Assembly: GCF_009795805.1 (NCBI RefSeq)
Contig: NZ_WTEY01000005.1
Coordinates: forward strand, 1 to 64,000
Direction: 5' to 3'
DNA: 64,000 nucleotides
DNA from: Gilliamella sp. Pra-s52
GTDB taxonomy: Bacteria > Pseudomonadota > Gammaproteobacteria > Enterobacterales > Orbaceae
Both the position numbers and the translations under genes were made by a program. Below the pieces are notes generated by a model. The model was given only the letters and a program-made list of their open reading frames with translations. It had not been told where the DNA came from and made no database searches. This document shows, in pieces, positions 27,137 to 38,596 of this stretch. Every line of letters starts with the position of its first letter. Positions within the stretch are counted from its first letter, which is position 1.

Positions 27137-27931
27137 GTGAACGATAAAAAAATAGTTGTAAACCCCGAAATGTTATGGCAAACCATTCGGCAAGAAGCCT
27201 TTGAATTAGTGGAAAGCGAGCCAATGCTAGCAAGTTATTTCCATGCAACTTTACTTAATCATGAAGATCTGGGTAGTGCTTTAAGCTATATTTTAGCTAA
27301 TAAACTGGTCTCTCAGGTTATGCCCGCTATTGAAATTCGTGAAATTGCTAGGCAGGCTTATCAAGCAGACGAGACTATTATTCAATCCGCTATATGCGAT
27401 ATCATAGCTGTTTATATTCGTGATCCTGCCACTAATTATTATTCAACCCCTGTTCTTTATTACAAGGGCTTTTTGTCTTTGCAGGCTTATCGAATTGCTC
27501 ATTGGCTTTGGAAACAAAACCGTAAATCATTGGCCATTTTTTTGCAAAGCCAAATTGCGATAGTATTTGGCGTGGATATTCATCCAGCGGCAAAAATTGG
27601 TTGCGGTGTGATGTTTGATCACGCAACGGGGATTGTGATTGGTGAAACGGTCGTAATTGAGAATGATGTTTCTATTTTGCAATCCGTTACATTAGGCGGT
27701 ACGGGTAAAGAAAACGGCGATCGTCATCCTAAAATTCGAGAAGGGGTAATGATTGGCGCTCACTCAACAATTTTAGGTAATATCGAAATCGGTAAAGGTG
27801 CTAAAATTGGGGCGGGTTCTGTTGTGTTAGATCCTGTACCACAACATACCACCGTTGCAGGTGTGCCAGCCAAAGTGGTGGGTTGCCCTGATTGCGAAAA
27901 ACCAGCGTTAAATATGGATCAAGATATTTAA
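27137..27931 (+). CDS. cysE: Serine acetyltransferase
   Basis: A 264-residue enzyme making O-acetylserine from serine and acetyl-CoA, the first step of cysteine synthesis. GTG start with AGGGAC upstream. The N-terminal helical domain has SEPMLASYFHATLLNHEDLG. The hexapeptide beta-helix follows, with DIHPAAKIG, the active-site MFDHATGIVIGET and LQSVTLGGTGKENGDRHPKI. Slightly shorter at the C-terminus than E. coli CysE (273), and it ends MDMQDI-like (NMDQDI); the terminal Ile used to bind CysK is retained. Confidence 0.96.
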   Translation: MNDKKIVVNPEMLWQTIRQEAFELVESEPMLASYFHATLLNHEDLGSALSYILANKLVSQVMPAIEIREIARQAYQADETIIQSAICDIIAVYIRDPATNYYSTPVLYYKGFLSLQAYRIAHWLWKQNRKSLAIFLQSQIAIVFGVDIHPAAKIGCGVMFDHATGIVIGETVVIENDVSILQSVTLGGTGKENGDRHPKIREGVMIGAHSTILGNIEIGKGAKIGAGSVVLDPVPQHTTVAGVPAKVVGCPDCEKPALNMDQDI

Positions 27932-27940
27932 TTAAGATAA

Positions 27941-27972
27941 AAAATGCCGTTGATATTTATCGACGGCATTTT
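27941..27972 (+). terminator. Bidirectional terminator between cysE and mscS
   Basis: AAAATGCCGTTGAT and ATCGACGGCATTTT form a 14-bp stem with one G-T pair, A-rich before and T-rich after, so it can act in both directions for these convergent genes. Confidence 0.88.
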
Positions 27973-28009
27973 AAATAAGTGGCAATTTAATAAGGGATTA
28001 TTTAATAAA

Positions 28010-28861
28010 TTACGACTTATTGTTAACATTTACATCCATAGTTGGATATGGAATATTGATATTATTTTCCGTTAATCTATTTTTGATATTTTCAAGTAGC
28101 TCACCTTTTACTGCTCCGTAGTTTTCATTTAATGTCCAAACTAATACATTAAAATTCATTGAAGAAGCATCTAAAACATCTAATCGAATAGTTGACTCTT
28201 TGGTTGTTAATATATTTTTTGTGTTATCAACTGCTTGTTTTAACACTTGGTAAACAGTTTGAATATCAGAATCATATCCAACATTAACCACCAAATCTAA
28301 ACGTCTTTCAGGCAATCGTGTGTAGTTTACAATATTAGAATTGACGACTTGACTGTTAGGTATCACAACAAGTTCGTTGGTGGATGTGATTATGGATGTT
28401 GAAAAAATTTGTATTGAATCAACCACACCTTGCTGGCTATTAATCACAACTGTTTCGCCTACTTTAAATGGGCGGAAAATAATTAAAATAACCCCTGCTG
28501 CAAAGTTGGATAGAGAGCCTTGCAATGCCAAACCAACTGCTAATCCTGCCGCACCAATAATAGCGACAATCGATGCGGTTTGTACACCTAATTGGCCTAA
28601 AACTGCCACCAATGTCATAACAAGGATGGCATAATACGATAAGGCACTGACAAATTTAACCACAGTCGGGTCAACATGGCGGTTTGATAATATGCGTTTT
28701 AATTGGTTGCTAATAAACCGAGCGATAGCTCTACCAATAATCAAAATAAGAATAGCAAAGCAAAAATGGGCAATATAACTAAATACAACCCCATCATATC
28801 TTTTGATAAAATAAATGATATGATTTAAAAAGAGTTCAAAATTTGTATTATTATTACTCAT
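28010..28861 (-). CDS. mscS: Small-conductance mechanosensitive channel
   Basis: A 283-residue channel (E. coli MscS 286). Three N-terminal TM helices end in the pore-lining TM3 with the Gly/Ala pattern GLAVGLALQGSLSNFAAGVI. The beta domain (FKVGETVVINSQQGVVDSI) and C-terminal alpha/beta vestibule domain follow. It opens on membrane tension to release solutes during hypo-osmotic shock. Stands as a single gene, convergent with cysE. Confidence 0.94.
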   Translation of the reverse strand: MSNNNTNFELFLNHIIYFIKRYDGVVFSYIAHFCFAILILIIGRAIARFISNQLKRILSNRHVDPTVVKFVSALSYYAILVMTLVAVLGQLGVQTASIVAIIGAAGLAVGLALQGSLSNFAAGVILIIFRPFKVGETVVINSQQGVVDSIQIFSTSIITSTNELVVIPNSQVVNSNIVNYTRLPERRLDLVVNVGYDSDIQTVYQVLKQAVDNTKNILTTKESTIRLDVLDASSMNFNVLVWTLNENYGAVKGELLENIKNRLTENNINIPYPTMDVNVNNKS

Positions 28862-28920
28862 AATATTATCCTCAGTAATCGGTAGCTGATATTTCTGTCA
28901 ACGTGTTTTATCGACATGAA

Positions 28921-29514
28921 CTAAATCAGTTGTTTAGCTAATAAAGCCCAACGTGTATCAAAATCAGTTGTTGGTAGATGTTTAAAACCTGAACGAGAAT
29001 AACGCGCCATCATTCCTTCGCAAAAAGCCAATAATTGGCTAGATAAAATACGCTCATCAGTACTGAACGCAACGCCTTCACGAATTTTACGCTCACGTAA
29101 AACTTGCTTAATTTGTGTTTCAATCCGTTCAAATAGTTGGCTAATGCGTTCTTGTAATTGATCTTGTTCAAACATTAATGCGTGCCCAGTCATAATTCGA
29201 GTTAATCCTGGGTTTTTTTCAGAAAAACCTAATATCAAAGCAAGAATAAGTTGTAAGCGAGTATATGTTTTTGGCTCATCTTGCATAATGACATTAATTC
29301 GAGACAACAAGATATCTTCAATATAGACAATTAAGCTTTCAAACATTTTGGTTTTGCTAGGAAAATGTCGATAAAGCGCTGCCTCAGAAACCCCAACCGT
29401 TGCCGCTAATTTAGCTGTCGTAATGCGTTGTGTACCTTCATTGGATTCAAGCATTTTGGCTAATGCCTGTAATATGTCTTCTTTCCGATTTTTATTTTTG
29501 TTTGTCACAATCAT
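28921..29514 (-). CDS. slmA: Nucleoid occlusion factor SlmA
   Basis: A 197-residue TetR-type protein (E. coli 198). The N-terminal HTH has [20 protein letters not shown] followed by [10 protein letters not shown]. It binds chromosomal SBS sites and blocks FtsZ polymerisation over the nucleoid. It overlaps dut by 4 nt, so translation is coupled. Order coaBC-dut-slmA as in other gammaproteobacteria. Confidence 0.96.
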   Translation of the reverse strand: MIVTNKNKNRKEDILQALAKMLESNEGTQRITTAKLAATVGVSEAALYRHFPSKTKMFESLIVYIEDILLSRINVIMQDEPKTYTRLQLILALILGFSEKNPGLTRIMTGHALMFEQDQLQERISQLFERIETQIKQVLRERKIREGVAFSTDERILSSQLLAFCEGMMARYSRSGFKHLPTTDFDTRWALLAKQLI

Positions 29515-29969
29515 TTTTTACCCGAATGCCCAAATCCACCTTCACCTCGTGCTGACTCAACAAATTCATCAACAATGTTAAATTCAGCTTGTACAACCGG
29601 AACAATGATTAGTTGGGCAATTCGATCGCCTGCTTCAATCACAAAAGGGGTTTGACTTCGGTTCCAAACCGGCACAAACAATTGACCTTGATAATCCGAA
29701 TCAATCAAACCAACCAAATTACCAAGTACAATACCATTTTTTGAACCAAGCCCTGAACGAGGTAATACCAATGCCGCTAAACTAGGATCGGCAATGTGCA
29801 TTGATAAACCTGTTGGCGTTAAGATGGTTTCGCCTGGTTTGATTTCGGTTGTTTTATCAAACATTGCGCGCAAATCAATCCCTGCTGAGCCTTCAGTTGC
29901 ATAAGTAGGTAGCGGGAATTCATTTCCTAAACGTTTGTCTAATACTTTTATATCAATTTTTCTTTTCAT
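29511..29969 (-). CDS. dut: dUTP diphosphatase
   Basis: A 152-residue trimeric dUTPase (E. coli 151-152). Conserved motifs in order: [35 protein letters not shown], '[13 protein letters not shown]', and the C-terminal [13 protein letters not shown]-loop-like arm. It hydrolyses dUTP to dUMP, keeping uracil out of DNA. It overlaps coaBC by 17 nt and slmA by 4 nt. Confidence 0.98.
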   Translation of the reverse strand: MKRKIDIKVLDKRLGNEFPLPTYATEGSAGIDLRAMFDKTTEIKPGETILTPTGLSMHIADPSLAALVLPRSGLGSKNGIVLGNLVGLIDSDYQGQLFVPVWNRSQTPFVIEAGDRIAQLIIVPVVQAEFNIVDEFVESARGEGGFGHSGKK

Positions 29970-31179
29970 CGTGACTCGCTTTATATCGTTTTATAACTGC
30001 TTCAAGTAATTGTGTTGCTAATTGTTGTTTGTTGCTTAATGGTAACGTTTGCTCACCATTTTGCCAATATAGCGTTAATGCATTTTGATCAGAATTAAAG
30101 CCGATGCTTTTGTCTGATACATCATTAGCGCAAATTAAATCTAGATTTTTTGTCGTTAATTTTTTTAGTGCATAAGCTTTAACATCATTGGTTTCAGCAG
30201 CAAACCCTACGACAAAAGGACGATGTGTTTTTAATGCGGCAACACTTGCAACAATGTCGGGATTTTTTACTAGTTCAATCACAAGTTCATCGTTATCGCC
30301 CGTTTTTTTGATTTTTTGCGTCGCAATTGTTTTAGCATGATAGTCAGCAACGGCGGCACAAGAAATAAAAATCGTCGATTTTTGGGCATGCTCCAATGCT
30401 TGGTCATACATCTGCCTAGCGCTTTTAACATCAATTCGGTTAACATTATTTGGTGTATCTAAATGAACCGGACCACTGATTAAGGTGACCGTTGCACCCA
30501 TTTGCGCCGCAGCATTTGCAATTGCAAAACCCATTTTACCCGAACTGTAATTACTAATATAACGGACAGGATCGATTTCTTCAATTGTTGGTCCTGCAGT
30601 AATCGTTATCGATATACCTGAAAGTACCGCAGTGGTTGAAAAATACTGTTTAATATTTTCAACGATTGTTTCAGGCTCTAACATTCTCCCCGGCCCAATA
30701 TCACCACAGGCTTGAAAGCCACTGTCAGGCCCTAAAATTAAGGTGTTTCTTGATGCTAATACTGATAAGTTATGTTGCGTCGCCGCCGCTTTATACATTT
30801 GTTGATTCATTGCTGGCGCAATGACAACTGGCGACGGCGTTGCTAAGCAAACTGTTGATAATAAATCATCGGCAATGCCGTTAGCTATTTTGGCAATAAT
30901 ATTGGCTGTAGCTGGGGCAATAAGGACTAAATCGGCCCATTTGGCCAGTTCAATATGGCTCATAGACAGCTCGGCAGATGGATCAAATAAATCACTCGAT
31001 ACCGAATTGCCCGAAACCGCTTGTAATGTCATTTTAGTAACAAAATGGCTAGCTGAATCGGTCAAAACAACACGCACTTGTGCGCCACATTTTTTTAAAT
31101 GACGAACCAGATCAGGGCATTTATAAGCAGCAATGCCGCCAGTAATTCCTAATAAGATACGTTTACCTGTTAGACTCAT
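29953..31179 (-). CDS. coaBC: Bifunctional phosphopantothenoylcysteine decarboxylase/ligase
   Basis: A 408-residue CoaBC (Dfp). The N-terminal flavoprotein CoaC half (residues 1-~185) has [19 protein letters not shown] and the substrate clamp APAMNQQMY. The C-terminal CoaB half has [18 protein letters not shown] with SSGKMG and, near residue 275, the 'AAVADY' and KIKKTGD motifs. It makes 4'-phosphopantetheine from phosphopantothenate and Cys in CoA synthesis, using CTP. First gene of the coaBC-dut-slmA operon. Confidence 0.97.
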   Translation of the reverse strand: MSLTGKRILLGITGGIAAYKCPDLVRHLKKCGAQVRVVLTDSASHFVTKMTLQAVSGNSVSSDLFDPSAELSMSHIELAKWADLVLIAPATANIIAKIANGIADDLLSTVCLATPSPVVIAPAMNQQMYKAAATQHNLSVLASRNTLILGPDSGFQACGDIGPGRMLEPETIVENIKQYFSTTAVLSGISITITAGPTIEEIDPVRYISNYSSGKMGFAIANAAAQMGATVTLISGPVHLDTPNNVNRIDVKSARQMYDQALEHAQKSTIFISCAAVADYHAKTIATQKIKKTGDNDELVIELVKNPDIVASVAALKTHRPFVVGFAAETNDVKAYALKKLTTKNLDLICANDVSDKSIGFNSDQNALTLYWQNGEQTLPLSNKQQLATQLLEAVIKRYKASHDEKKN

Positions 31180-31227
31180 AAGCCAGCTTCCTACCTAAAA
31201 TGAAAGCGTTATATTACCACAATTCGG

Positions 31228-32889
31228 TTAGATAATAAGTAGCTCTTTCGCATTGGCTAATGTTGCATCAGTAATTTTGTCGCCCCCTAATAACCGAGCA
31301 AGTTCGTTTAAACGACCTGTATTATCTAGCTTTTGCATATCGGTTGATGTCTGCTTGCCGTTGGTTTGTTTGCTAACAAAATAGTGCTGATTTGCTTGTC
31401 CTGCAACTTGTGGTAAGTGGGTTACTGTAATCACTTGCGTTGATTCACCCAGTTGCCTTAATAGCTGACCGACTTTAGCGGCTGTTGGTCCACTAATACC
31501 AACATCAATTTCATCAAAAATTAAAGCTGGCGTATCCATTTTTTGAGCAGTTAACACCTGAATTGCCAAAGCAATACGCGACAGCTCACCACCTGAAGCC
31601 ACTTTTGCAAGTGGTTGTGCGCTTTGCCCTGCATTGGTGCTGACTAAAAATGTTACCTGATCGGCGCCGTCTTCATTTAATCGGTTGTCATCAAAAGCAA
31701 CATCGATACTAAATTGACCATTCGGCATGGATAAGTCGTGCATGATAGTGGTCACTTTTTTGGCTAGTGTTTTACTTATTGTTAATCTTTTTTGATGTAA
31801 TTTTGTGGCAATTTCAACAGCGGTTTGATGATATTTGGTAATATTGGCTTTCAGTTGTTCGCTTTGCTCATCTTGCTGATTAATTTGTTTAAATTCAGCT
31901 AACAAAGTTTGATGCAAATTTGGCAATTCTTCGGGCGAGACATGATGTTTACGTGCCAAAGCAATCTGTTTAGATAACCGCTGTTCAAGTTGCATAACTC
32001 GAGCAGGATCAAGCTCTAAACGTTCACTATAGTGACGAAGCTCATCGCTTGCTTCTTTAATTTGGATCGATGCGTCTTCCAACATGTTATAAACATTATT
32101 TAACGTAGGATCGAGCGAGGTTAGTTCTTGAACACTATTTTTTACACTGTTTAGCAAATTGCTGATGTTATAGTCGTCTGCCTCGTCTAACAACATAACA
32201 GATTGCTGACTTAAATGAATTAGCTGTTCACTGTTAGATAACCGTTTGTATTCTTCATCAATTTGTTGATATTCCCCCTCAATGGGCGAAAACTCATTGA
32301 GTTCTTTCAATTGATATTGCAAAAGCTGCATATGCGCATCACGCTCTTGCCGTGTTGTTTCATATTGCTGATAAGCTCGTGTTGCCTCTTTCCATTGCTT
32401 ATAGGCTTGATGCATTTGGGCAAGTAGTGTTGGCTCATTCATATAATGATTTAACAACAACTGCTGATAATCACTGCGTAACAGGCGCTGATGTTCATGT
32501 TGCCCATGAATCTGAATCAACATTTGCCCCAAATCTTTTAATTGCGAAATAGGAACAGCACGGCCATTAATAAACGCTTTAGAGCGACCATCTTGATTAA
32601 TTACTCGTCGCAAAATACACTCATTGCCCTCATCAAGTTGATTTTCGCGTAACCAAGCAAAAGCCGCAGGCGTATCATCAAGCACAAAACAAGCCGAAAT
32701 ATCCACACGTTCAGCACCATGCCGAATAGATGAAGCATCAGAACGATTTCCTAAACATAATCCCAATGCATCAATAGCAATCGACTTCCCTGCGCCCGTT
32801 TCACCCGTAATCGCCGTCATCCCCAAAGAAAAATCCACAAGCAACCGATCGACGATAGCAAAATTATTAATAGTTAGTTGAGTTATCAT
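31228..32889 (-). CDS. recN: DNA repair ATPase RecN
   Basis: A 553-residue SMC-like protein (E. coli 553). Walker A GETGAGKS at residues 29-36. A central coiled coil (~150-370) is Gln/Leu/Glu-rich. The ABC signature [16 protein letters not shown], Walker [14 protein letters not shown] and [11 protein letters not shown] complete the head. It acts in double-strand-break repair. No LexA box was evident in the 48 bases I examined upstream of the start, although SOS control is usual for this gene. Confidence 0.97.
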   Translation of the reverse strand: MITQLTINNFAIVDRLLVDFSLGMTAITGETGAGKSIAIDALGLCLGNRSDASSIRHGAERVDISACFVLDDTPAAFAWLRENQLDEGNECILRRVINQDGRSKAFINGRAVPISQLKDLGQMLIQIHGQHEHQRLLRSDYQQLLLNHYMNEPTLLAQMHQAYKQWKEATRAYQQYETTRQERDAHMQLLQYQLKELNEFSPIEGEYQQIDEEYKRLSNSEQLIHLSQQSVMLLDEADDYNISNLLNSVKNSVQELTSLDPTLNNVYNMLEDASIQIKEASDELRHYSERLELDPARVMQLEQRLSKQIALARKHHVSPEELPNLHQTLLAEFKQINQQDEQSEQLKANITKYHQTAVEIATKLHQKRLTISKTLAKKVTTIMHDLSMPNGQFSIDVAFDDNRLNEDGADQVTFLVSTNAGQSAQPLAKVASGGELSRIALAIQVLTAQKMDTPALIFDEIDVGISGPTAAKVGQLLRQLGESTQVITVTHLPQVAGQANQHYFVSKQTNGKQTSTDMQKLDNTGRLNELARLLGGDKITDATLANAKELLII

Positions 32890-33092
32890 AATAAATTAAT
32901 AAATAAGGCTAGTTGTAATGTTAGCAGTATAGCAGTAAAAATACTGTAAATAAATACAGGTTTTTGGTTTTTGTTTATGAGACTTATTTTTTGTTATAAA
33001 ATCAGTTAACTTTTAGATTAATTAAAAAGAGTTATTATTTAATTAATTATTTTTAATATGTTAACTTATCACAAAAGCATAAGGTATCAGCT

Positions 33093-34256
33093 GTGAAATA
33101 TAAAACAATAACGCCACTATTTCCAACATATGCAAAAACTATTGCAATGATTAAAGCCGTGTCTGGTTACAGTAAAAAGTCTGTACATGGGATGATTAGC
33201 GATATTCGTGGCCAGTCAGGAACTCCACAGAACCCAGTCGATTGGTCAGAACCTGATAGTTGGATTGGTGAACGACTAAGTGGTGAATATGCTGAAATAG
33301 CAAATAAAATATGGATACAGGATAATCATGTGTTAAATCCTCGTCATAGCTATGGTGCTTATATGTTTATAAATAATAACGCTCTAATGACTGTCGATAT
33401 ACAAGGTTATTGGCAACCTTCACCAAAAGGACAAGCTTTTTTAAAGGGAGATAAAGACGTTTGGCTAGAGCTGGATGATTCGGAAGGTGTATTGCAATTA
33501 TTAGAATTGTTAAGCGTTAGAGGACAAGCTAAAAATGGAGATTTATTACCTGAATGGATGACTTATTTACGTCAAAATTCTAAATGGAATAGTGAACAAG
33601 CATGTAAATCTACGTTATATGCTCGCCTTGTAAATTTAGTCGATCGTAAACTCTTAAAACGCGAAGGGATTATTTATCACATAACAGATAGTGGTCGAAA
33701 ATGGTTAGACACAACACCACAAGCAAAACTCAGTGATCCGTTAGACGAAATTATGGATTCTATTGTTCGTTATAATGAGCAACAAAAAAAATTATTATCA
33801 GAACAGTTACAGAATATGAATCCATATCATTTTGAAGCACTGATTGGTCAATTATTACAAGCGATGGGCTATGAAGATGTGAACGTGACAAAAGCATCTG
33901 GTGATAAAGGAATTGATGTTATTGGTAATGTGCAAGTGGGGATTACGAGAATTACCGAAGTCGTTCAGGTAAAGCGTATGCAAAATTCTGTTAATCGCCC
34001 ATTGATTGATCAGCTAAGAGGAGCTTTACCTTATCATAAAGCCATTCGAGGCACATTAATCACAACCGGGAAATTTTCATCTGGTTGTGCCGAAGCAGCT
34101 AATTATCCAGGCGCAGCCCCAATTACGTTAATTGATGGCTCTCGATTAATTGAATTACTTATTGAAAATGGAGTAGGTATTAAACGGAATCACTCTTTAG
34201 AATTACTTAGTATTGATATGTCAGTATTTGAAGAACAGATTGAAGATTTAAATTAA
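33093..34256 (+). CDS. Mrr-type restriction endonuclease
   Basis: A 387-residue protein. The C-terminal ~150 residues form an Mrr catalytic domain of the PD-(D/E)XK fold: FEALIGQLLQAMGYEDVNV, then KASGDKGIDVIG (catalytic Asp), VVQVKRM (Gln-x-Lys) and LITTGKFSSGCAEAA. A winged-helix-like segment occupies residues ~130-215 (LLSVRGQAKNGDLLPEWM to ITDSGRKWLD), typical of the Mrr N-terminal DNA-binding part. The first ~100 residues carry an extra domain unlike E. coli Mrr (304 residues). Such enzymes cut modified DNA. A solitary gene; no methylase beside it. Confidence 0.85.
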   Translation: MKYKTITPLFPTYAKTIAMIKAVSGYSKKSVHGMISDIRGQSGTPQNPVDWSEPDSWIGERLSGEYAEIANKIWIQDNHVLNPRHSYGAYMFINNNALMTVDIQGYWQPSPKGQAFLKGDKDVWLELDDSEGVLQLLELLSVRGQAKNGDLLPEWMTYLRQNSKWNSEQACKSTLYARLVNLVDRKLLKREGIIYHITDSGRKWLDTTPQAKLSDPLDEIMDSIVRYNEQQKKLLSEQLQNMNPYHFEALIGQLLQAMGYEDVNVTKASGDKGIDVIGNVQVGITRITEVVQVKRMQNSVNRPLIDQLRGALPYHKAIRGTLITTGKFSSGCAEAANYPGAAPITLIDGSRLIELLIENGVGIKRNHSLELLSIDMSVFEEQIEDLN

Positions 34257-34466
34257 AAAGTTAGTTGCCTATATAGAATATATTTTGTTAATCAATTGCT
34301 TTATTTTAAACGAAAATAGAAAATACTCCTGAAAACTAGCTACCCCAAAAGCGGTGTAAACCGCTCTATAAATAATTACCACCAACCCCACTTATTCCTC
34401 TTTTATCCCAAATTACACAGGAGTATAATCTGAACACATATCTATCATAACAACGGGAACCTAAAT

Positions 34467-35021
34467 ATGTTTGGAAATAAAATAAATCGTCAAGTTATCA
34501 TTTGGACAACAATCATTGGCGGATTTTTCAGTTCATTAGTAAAATGGGGTTCAGAAGTTAATATGCCTCCACGAGTACCGGGTGAAATTTCACCGCCAGC
34601 GGCACATATTGATGCATGGCTGGGTTGGCTTGGGATTGATTCTCATTCGCTCGATTACCTTTATCAAGGTGCAAGTGTTTTAGGTGCGGTGACGCTTTAC
34701 CACTGGTTATTCAGTTTTGCTTTTGCCTTTGTTTATGTGGCTGGTGCATATTATTGGAATAAAATCCGCCTATGGTATGGGGCATTTTATGGCATCATTA
34801 TTACGGTTGTGATGCATGGCTTTTTAATCCCATTGCTTGGTTTTCGTCACCCTGCTTATGATGCCGAAGGCACAGTTGGTTGGTTATGGAATTTAAATGG
34901 TTATGAGCTTTGGAGCGAAATTTTAGGTCATATTTATTGGGGAGCATCGATCGAAGTCTGTATGATTGCGGTACTTGCCCACTTTTCAAGACCTATTCAT
35001 GGTGAATGGCGTCAAAAATGA
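34467..35021 (+). CDS. yagU: YagU-family inner membrane protein (DUF1440)
   Basis: A 184-residue protein with about four TM segments. It resembles E. coli YagU: 'FFSSLVKWGSEVNMPPR' near the start, 'IRLWYGAFYGII', HGFLIPLLGFRHPAYD and ILGHIYWGASIEV. YagU has been linked to acid tolerance, but the molecular role is unknown. Monocistronic, ending in a clear terminator. The 210-base gap upstream holds a small AGCGGT/ACCGCT inverted repeat and nothing else I recognise. Confidence 0.8.
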   Translation: MFGNKINRQVIIWTTIIGGFFSSLVKWGSEVNMPPRVPGEISPPAAHIDAWLGWLGIDSHSLDYLYQGASVLGAVTLYHWLFSFAFAFVYVAGAYYWNKIRLWYGAFYGIIITVVMHGFLIPLLGFRHPAYDAEGTVGWLWNLNGYELWSEILGHIYWGASIEVCMIAVLAHFSRPIHGEWRQK

Positions 35022-35044
35022 TTTAAAGTTATAGAATTAATAAT

Positions 35045-35079
35045 AAATCCTACTATTTAACGATAGTGGGATTTTTTAT
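35045..35079 (+). terminator. Terminator after yagU
   Basis: AAATCCTACTAT pairs with ATAGTGGGATTT (one wobble), loop TTAACG, followed by TTTATTTTAT. Confidence 0.85.
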
Positions 35080-35195
35080 TTTATTTGGTATAAAAAAAAA
35101 CTATATCAACCAATAAAAAACAAGAATTATTCAATATCTATTTTTTTTGTTATCTTCTTTATCACTAAAGAAAAACGATAAAAAGGAAATAAAAA

Positions 35196-37469
35196 ATGAA
35201 TACTGCTGTTATTGGATACCCTCGAGTTGGTAAACTTCGTGAACTTAAATTTGCAACAGAAGCCTATTTTAAAGGCAATAAAACACAAGCTGAATTATTA
35301 AACGAAGCTAAAGCGTTACGAGCTGAACATTTACAACAACAAGCATCACAAAAAATCGCGTTTATTTCATCTAATGATTTTTCATTTTATGATGCGGTAT
35401 TAGATACAGCATGTTTACTTAATGTCATTCCACAACGTTATCAAGATCTTGGTTTGCCTGAACTTGACCGCTATTTTGCTATGGCACGTGGTTATCAAGG
35501 CGAAAAAGGCGATGTTCGTGCACTTGCAATGAAAAAATGGTTCAACACTAATTACCACTATTTAGTGCCTGAGATTGAAGATTCAGTACAAATCAAATTA
35601 GCGGGCTCTAAACCATTTGATGAATATCAAGAAGCCAAAGCACTTGGCATTCAAACCAAACCAGTTGTTGTTGGGCCATTAACATTTTTTAAATTAGCGC
35701 AGTATTTAGGTAAAAAACAGCTTGGTGATTTTAAAGCCGATATTATTAAAGCTTATCAAGACATCATCCAAAAATTTACCGCACTGGGTGCTGAGTGGAT
35801 CCAAATTGACGAGCCAATTTTAGTGACGGATCTAAATAAAGACGATATCGCTTTATTTACGGAGCTTTATCAAGCCATTTTATCGGTAAAAGGACAAACT
35901 AAGATTGTTTTACAAACTTATTTTGGTGATGTGCGTGATTGTTATAAAGAACTTATCGCATTACCTTTTGATGGTATTGGACTTGATTTTGTTGAAGGTA
36001 AACAGTCATTAACTTTGCTTGAAAATAATGGTTTCCCTGCTGATAAAGTGTTATTTGCTGGTGTGGTTAATGGCAAAAATATTTGGAAAAACAATTACCA
36101 AAAAACCTTAGCATTGCTAAGCAAAATCAAACAAAAAACCACAAATATTGTGATCAATACTTCATGCTCATTATTGCATGTGCCTTATACTTTACAAAAT
36201 GAGACCAAATTAACCATTCAACAACGTGCTTATTTTGCTTTTGCTCAAGAAAAGCTACAAGAACTTGCTGAACTCGGTCAGTTATTTAAAGAAGCAAACG
36301 CTGAAAATAATGCCACTTATAAAGCTAACCAAACATTATTTACTCGTGAACGCGAAGGCGCAAACCAAGCGGTACGCCAAAAAGTGGCCGCGTTAAAAGA
36401 TTCAGACTTTACTCGTTTACCTGAATTTTCCGTGCGTGAAGCAGCGCAGAAAAAGGCCTTTAATTTACCACTATTACCAACCACTACGATTGGATCATTC
36501 CCACAAACGCCTGACGTACGTTTAAATCGTGCTAAATTCAAAAAAGGCGAAATTTGCTTAAATGAATATACTGAATTTAATAAACAAAAAATTGCGCAGT
36601 GTATTAAATTACAAGAAGAAATTGGTATTGATGTTTTAGTTCATGGTGAATTTGAACGTAATGACATGGTCGAATATTTTGGTGAAAGCTTAAATGGCTT
36701 TGTCTTTACCGAAAAAGCATGGGTACAATCTTATGGCACACGTTGCGTTAAGCCACCGATTGTTTGGGGTGATATTTCACGCTCTAAACCAATTACCGTT
36801 GAATATTCAAAATATGCACAAAGTCTGACTGATAAACCCGTAAAAGGCATGTTAACAGGTCCTGTGACTATTCTAAATTGGTCATTCCCACGGGAAGATA
36901 TTTCACAAAAAGAATCAGTATTCCAAATTGGATTGGCTATTGGTGACGAAGTGTTAGATCTTGAAGCCGCAGGCATTAAAGTTATTCAAATTGACGAAGC
37001 CGCATTGAAAGAAAAACTACCACTGCGTAAAGCCGACTGGAACAGTGAATACCTTGATTGGGCGATCCCTGCATTTAGATTGGTACACAGCAAAGTGCAA
37101 GCTGATACGCAAATTCACACCCATATGTGTTATAGCGAATTTGCTGACATTATAAAAGATATTGATGCAATGGACGCCGATGTTATTTCGTTCGAGGCTT
37201 CTCGCTCTAATTTGCAGTTGATTGACGTACTAAATGCAAACAACTTTAAAACCGAAGTGGGGCCAGGGGTTTACGACATCCATTCACCACGCGTACCACC
37301 CGTAGCCGAAATCAAAGCAACGATTGAAAAGTTACTGGCGAAGATTGATAACCAAAAATTATGGATCAATCCAGACTGTGGCTTAAAAACGCGTGGCGAA
37401 AAAGAAGTCGTTGAAAGCTTGCAACACCTTGTTCAAGCTACTTTAGAAGTTAGAAAAACACTGAATTAG
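35196..37469 (+). CDS. metE: Cobalamin-independent methionine synthase
   Basis: A 757-residue MetE (E. coli 753), the final methionine step with 5-methyltetrahydropteroyltri-L-glutamate as methyl donor. Two TIM-barrel halves: N-terminal ([14 protein letters not shown]) and catalytic C-terminal ([14 protein letters not shown]). Zinc ligands are visible in THMCYSEF and in [25 protein letters not shown] precedes the ATG. No MetJ boxes or SAM riboswitch could be read upstream. metF follows 134 nt downstream. Confidence 0.98.
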   Translation: MNTAVIGYPRVGKLRELKFATEAYFKGNKTQAELLNEAKALRAEHLQQQASQKIAFISSNDFSFYDAVLDTACLLNVIPQRYQDLGLPELDRYFAMARGYQGEKGDVRALAMKKWFNTNYHYLVPEIEDSVQIKLAGSKPFDEYQEAKALGIQTKPVVVGPLTFFKLAQYLGKKQLGDFKADIIKAYQDIIQKFTALGAEWIQIDEPILVTDLNKDDIALFTELYQAILSVKGQTKIVLQTYFGDVRDCYKELIALPFDGIGLDFVEGKQSLTLLENNGFPADKVLFAGVVNGKNIWKNNYQKTLALLSKIKQKTTNIVINTSCSLLHVPYTLQNETKLTIQQRAYFAFAQEKLQELAELGQLFKEANAENNATYKANQTLFTREREGANQAVRQKVAALKDSDFTRLPEFSVREAAQKKAFNLPLLPTTTIGSFPQTPDVRLNRAKFKKGEICLNEYTEFNKQKIAQCIKLQEEIGIDVLVHGEFERNDMVEYFGESLNGFVFTEKAWVQSYGTRCVKPPIVWGDISRSKPITVEYSKYAQSLTDKPVKGMLTGPVTILNWSFPREDISQKESVFQIGLAIGDEVLDLEAAGIKVIQIDEAALKEKLPLRKADWNSEYLDWAIPAFRLVHSKVQADTQIHTHMCYSEFADIIKDIDAMDADVISFEASRSNLQLIDVLNANNFKTEVGPGVYDIHSPRVPPVAEIKATIEKLLAKIDNQKLWINPDCGLKTRGEKEVVESLQHLVQATLEVRKTLN

Positions 37470-37533
37470 GCACTGTTTTTACAAAGTTGTTGTGCTTTTT
37501 TATAAAGACATTGAACTTTGCCTAGCTTTACAC

Positions 37534-37559
37534 TTCCGCCGCCTATTTTGGCGGCGGAA
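37534..37559 (+). repeat. Strong GC hairpin between metE and metF
   Basis: TTCCGCCGCC and GGCGGCGGAA form a perfect 10-bp stem with loop TATTTT, in an otherwise AT-rich gap. There is no T-run, so it is more likely an mRNA-stabilising or attenuating structure than a full terminator. Confidence 0.65.
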
Positions 37560-37603
37560 ACGTCAATAAGGGAAATAAGCGACCTAACGAATGGATAAGA
37601 TAA

Positions 37604-38479
37604 ATGAAAACAAATCTATTATTTAATAAAAAAACCGTGTTCTCTTTTGAAGTTTTTCCGCCTAAAAAAACCTCGCCGTTAGAGACAATTTATAGCACCT
37701 TACGGGAACTTGGCTACTTCAAACCCGACTTTATCAGTGTCACTTATGGTGCTGGTGGTAGCTTAAATGGACAAACCACCATTGATATTGCCCATTCGGT
37801 AAAACACACTTATGGCATTGAAAGCGTTGCTCATTTGCCGGGGATTAATTTTGATAAAGCCGAAATGCAAAAAATCCTACATGACCTTAAATGTGCAGGA
37901 ATTGATAATGTGCTTGCGTTACGTGGTGATATCAGCCCTAACGTGCAACCTAAAGATGACTTTCGCTTTGCCAGCGAACTGGTAACATTTATTAAAGAAA
38001 ACGGTGATTTTAACGTGATTGGCGCATGTTATCCTGAAGGACATCTTGAAGCCTCAACCCTAAAACAAGATCTGATCCACTTAAAAGAAAAGGTCAATGC
38101 AGGTACTGATCAACTTATTTCACAGCTATTTTTTGATAATGACTATTTTTATTCTTTTTTAGATAAAGCTTACGATATGGGCATTAAGATACCTATTGAA
38201 GCAGGCATTATGCCAGTAACCAATAAAAATCAAATCGAGCGCATGGTATCGATGTGTGGGGTGAATTTACCTAAAAAATTCAAACAAATGATGGCAAAAT
38301 ACGAACACCACCCAGAAGCATTTCGTGATGCTGGTATTGCTTATGCAATTGATCAGATTGTTGATTTAGTTTCACAAAATGTCGATGGCATTCATTTATA
38401 CACTATGAACAATAGCTACATAGCAAGACGCATTAGCGAAGCAGTATCAACATTGCTGGCGGTGCCAAAATCGGAATAG
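37604..38479 (+). CDS. metF: 5,10-methylenetetrahydrofolate reductase
   Basis: A 291-residue TIM-barrel flavoenzyme reducing methylene-THF to methyl-THF, the methyl donor for MetE. It has VFSFEVFPPKKTSPLE, FISVTYGAGGSLNG, VLALRGDISPN and the QLFFDNDYFY segment. Several blocks differ from E. coli MetF (FEFFPPRTSEME, VTYGANSGERD) and look more like Firmicutes MetF (FEVFPPKK, YGAGGS), so a transferred gene is possible. Downstream of metE on the same strand; co-transcription depends on how the intervening hairpin acts. Confidence 0.95.
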   Translation: MKTNLLFNKKTVFSFEVFPPKKTSPLETIYSTLRELGYFKPDFISVTYGAGGSLNGQTTIDIAHSVKHTYGIESVAHLPGINFDKAEMQKILHDLKCAGIDNVLALRGDISPNVQPKDDFRFASELVTFIKENGDFNVIGACYPEGHLEASTLKQDLIHLKEKVNAGTDQLISQLFFDNDYFYSFLDKAYDMGIKIPIEAGIMPVTNKNQIERMVSMCGVNLPKKFKQMMAKYEHHPEAFRDAGIAYAIDQIVDLVSQNVDGIHLYTMNNSYIARRISEAVSTLLAVPKSE

Positions 38480-38519
38480 TGAATATAAAAACAGGAAAAT
38501 ATAAAGAATGATTTAGAAT

Positions 38520-38596
<77 letters not shown>

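Noticed and set aside
35022..35195. SAM riboswitch or MetJ boxes before metE
   Set aside because: No AGACGTCT-like repeats and no riboswitch core could be seen.
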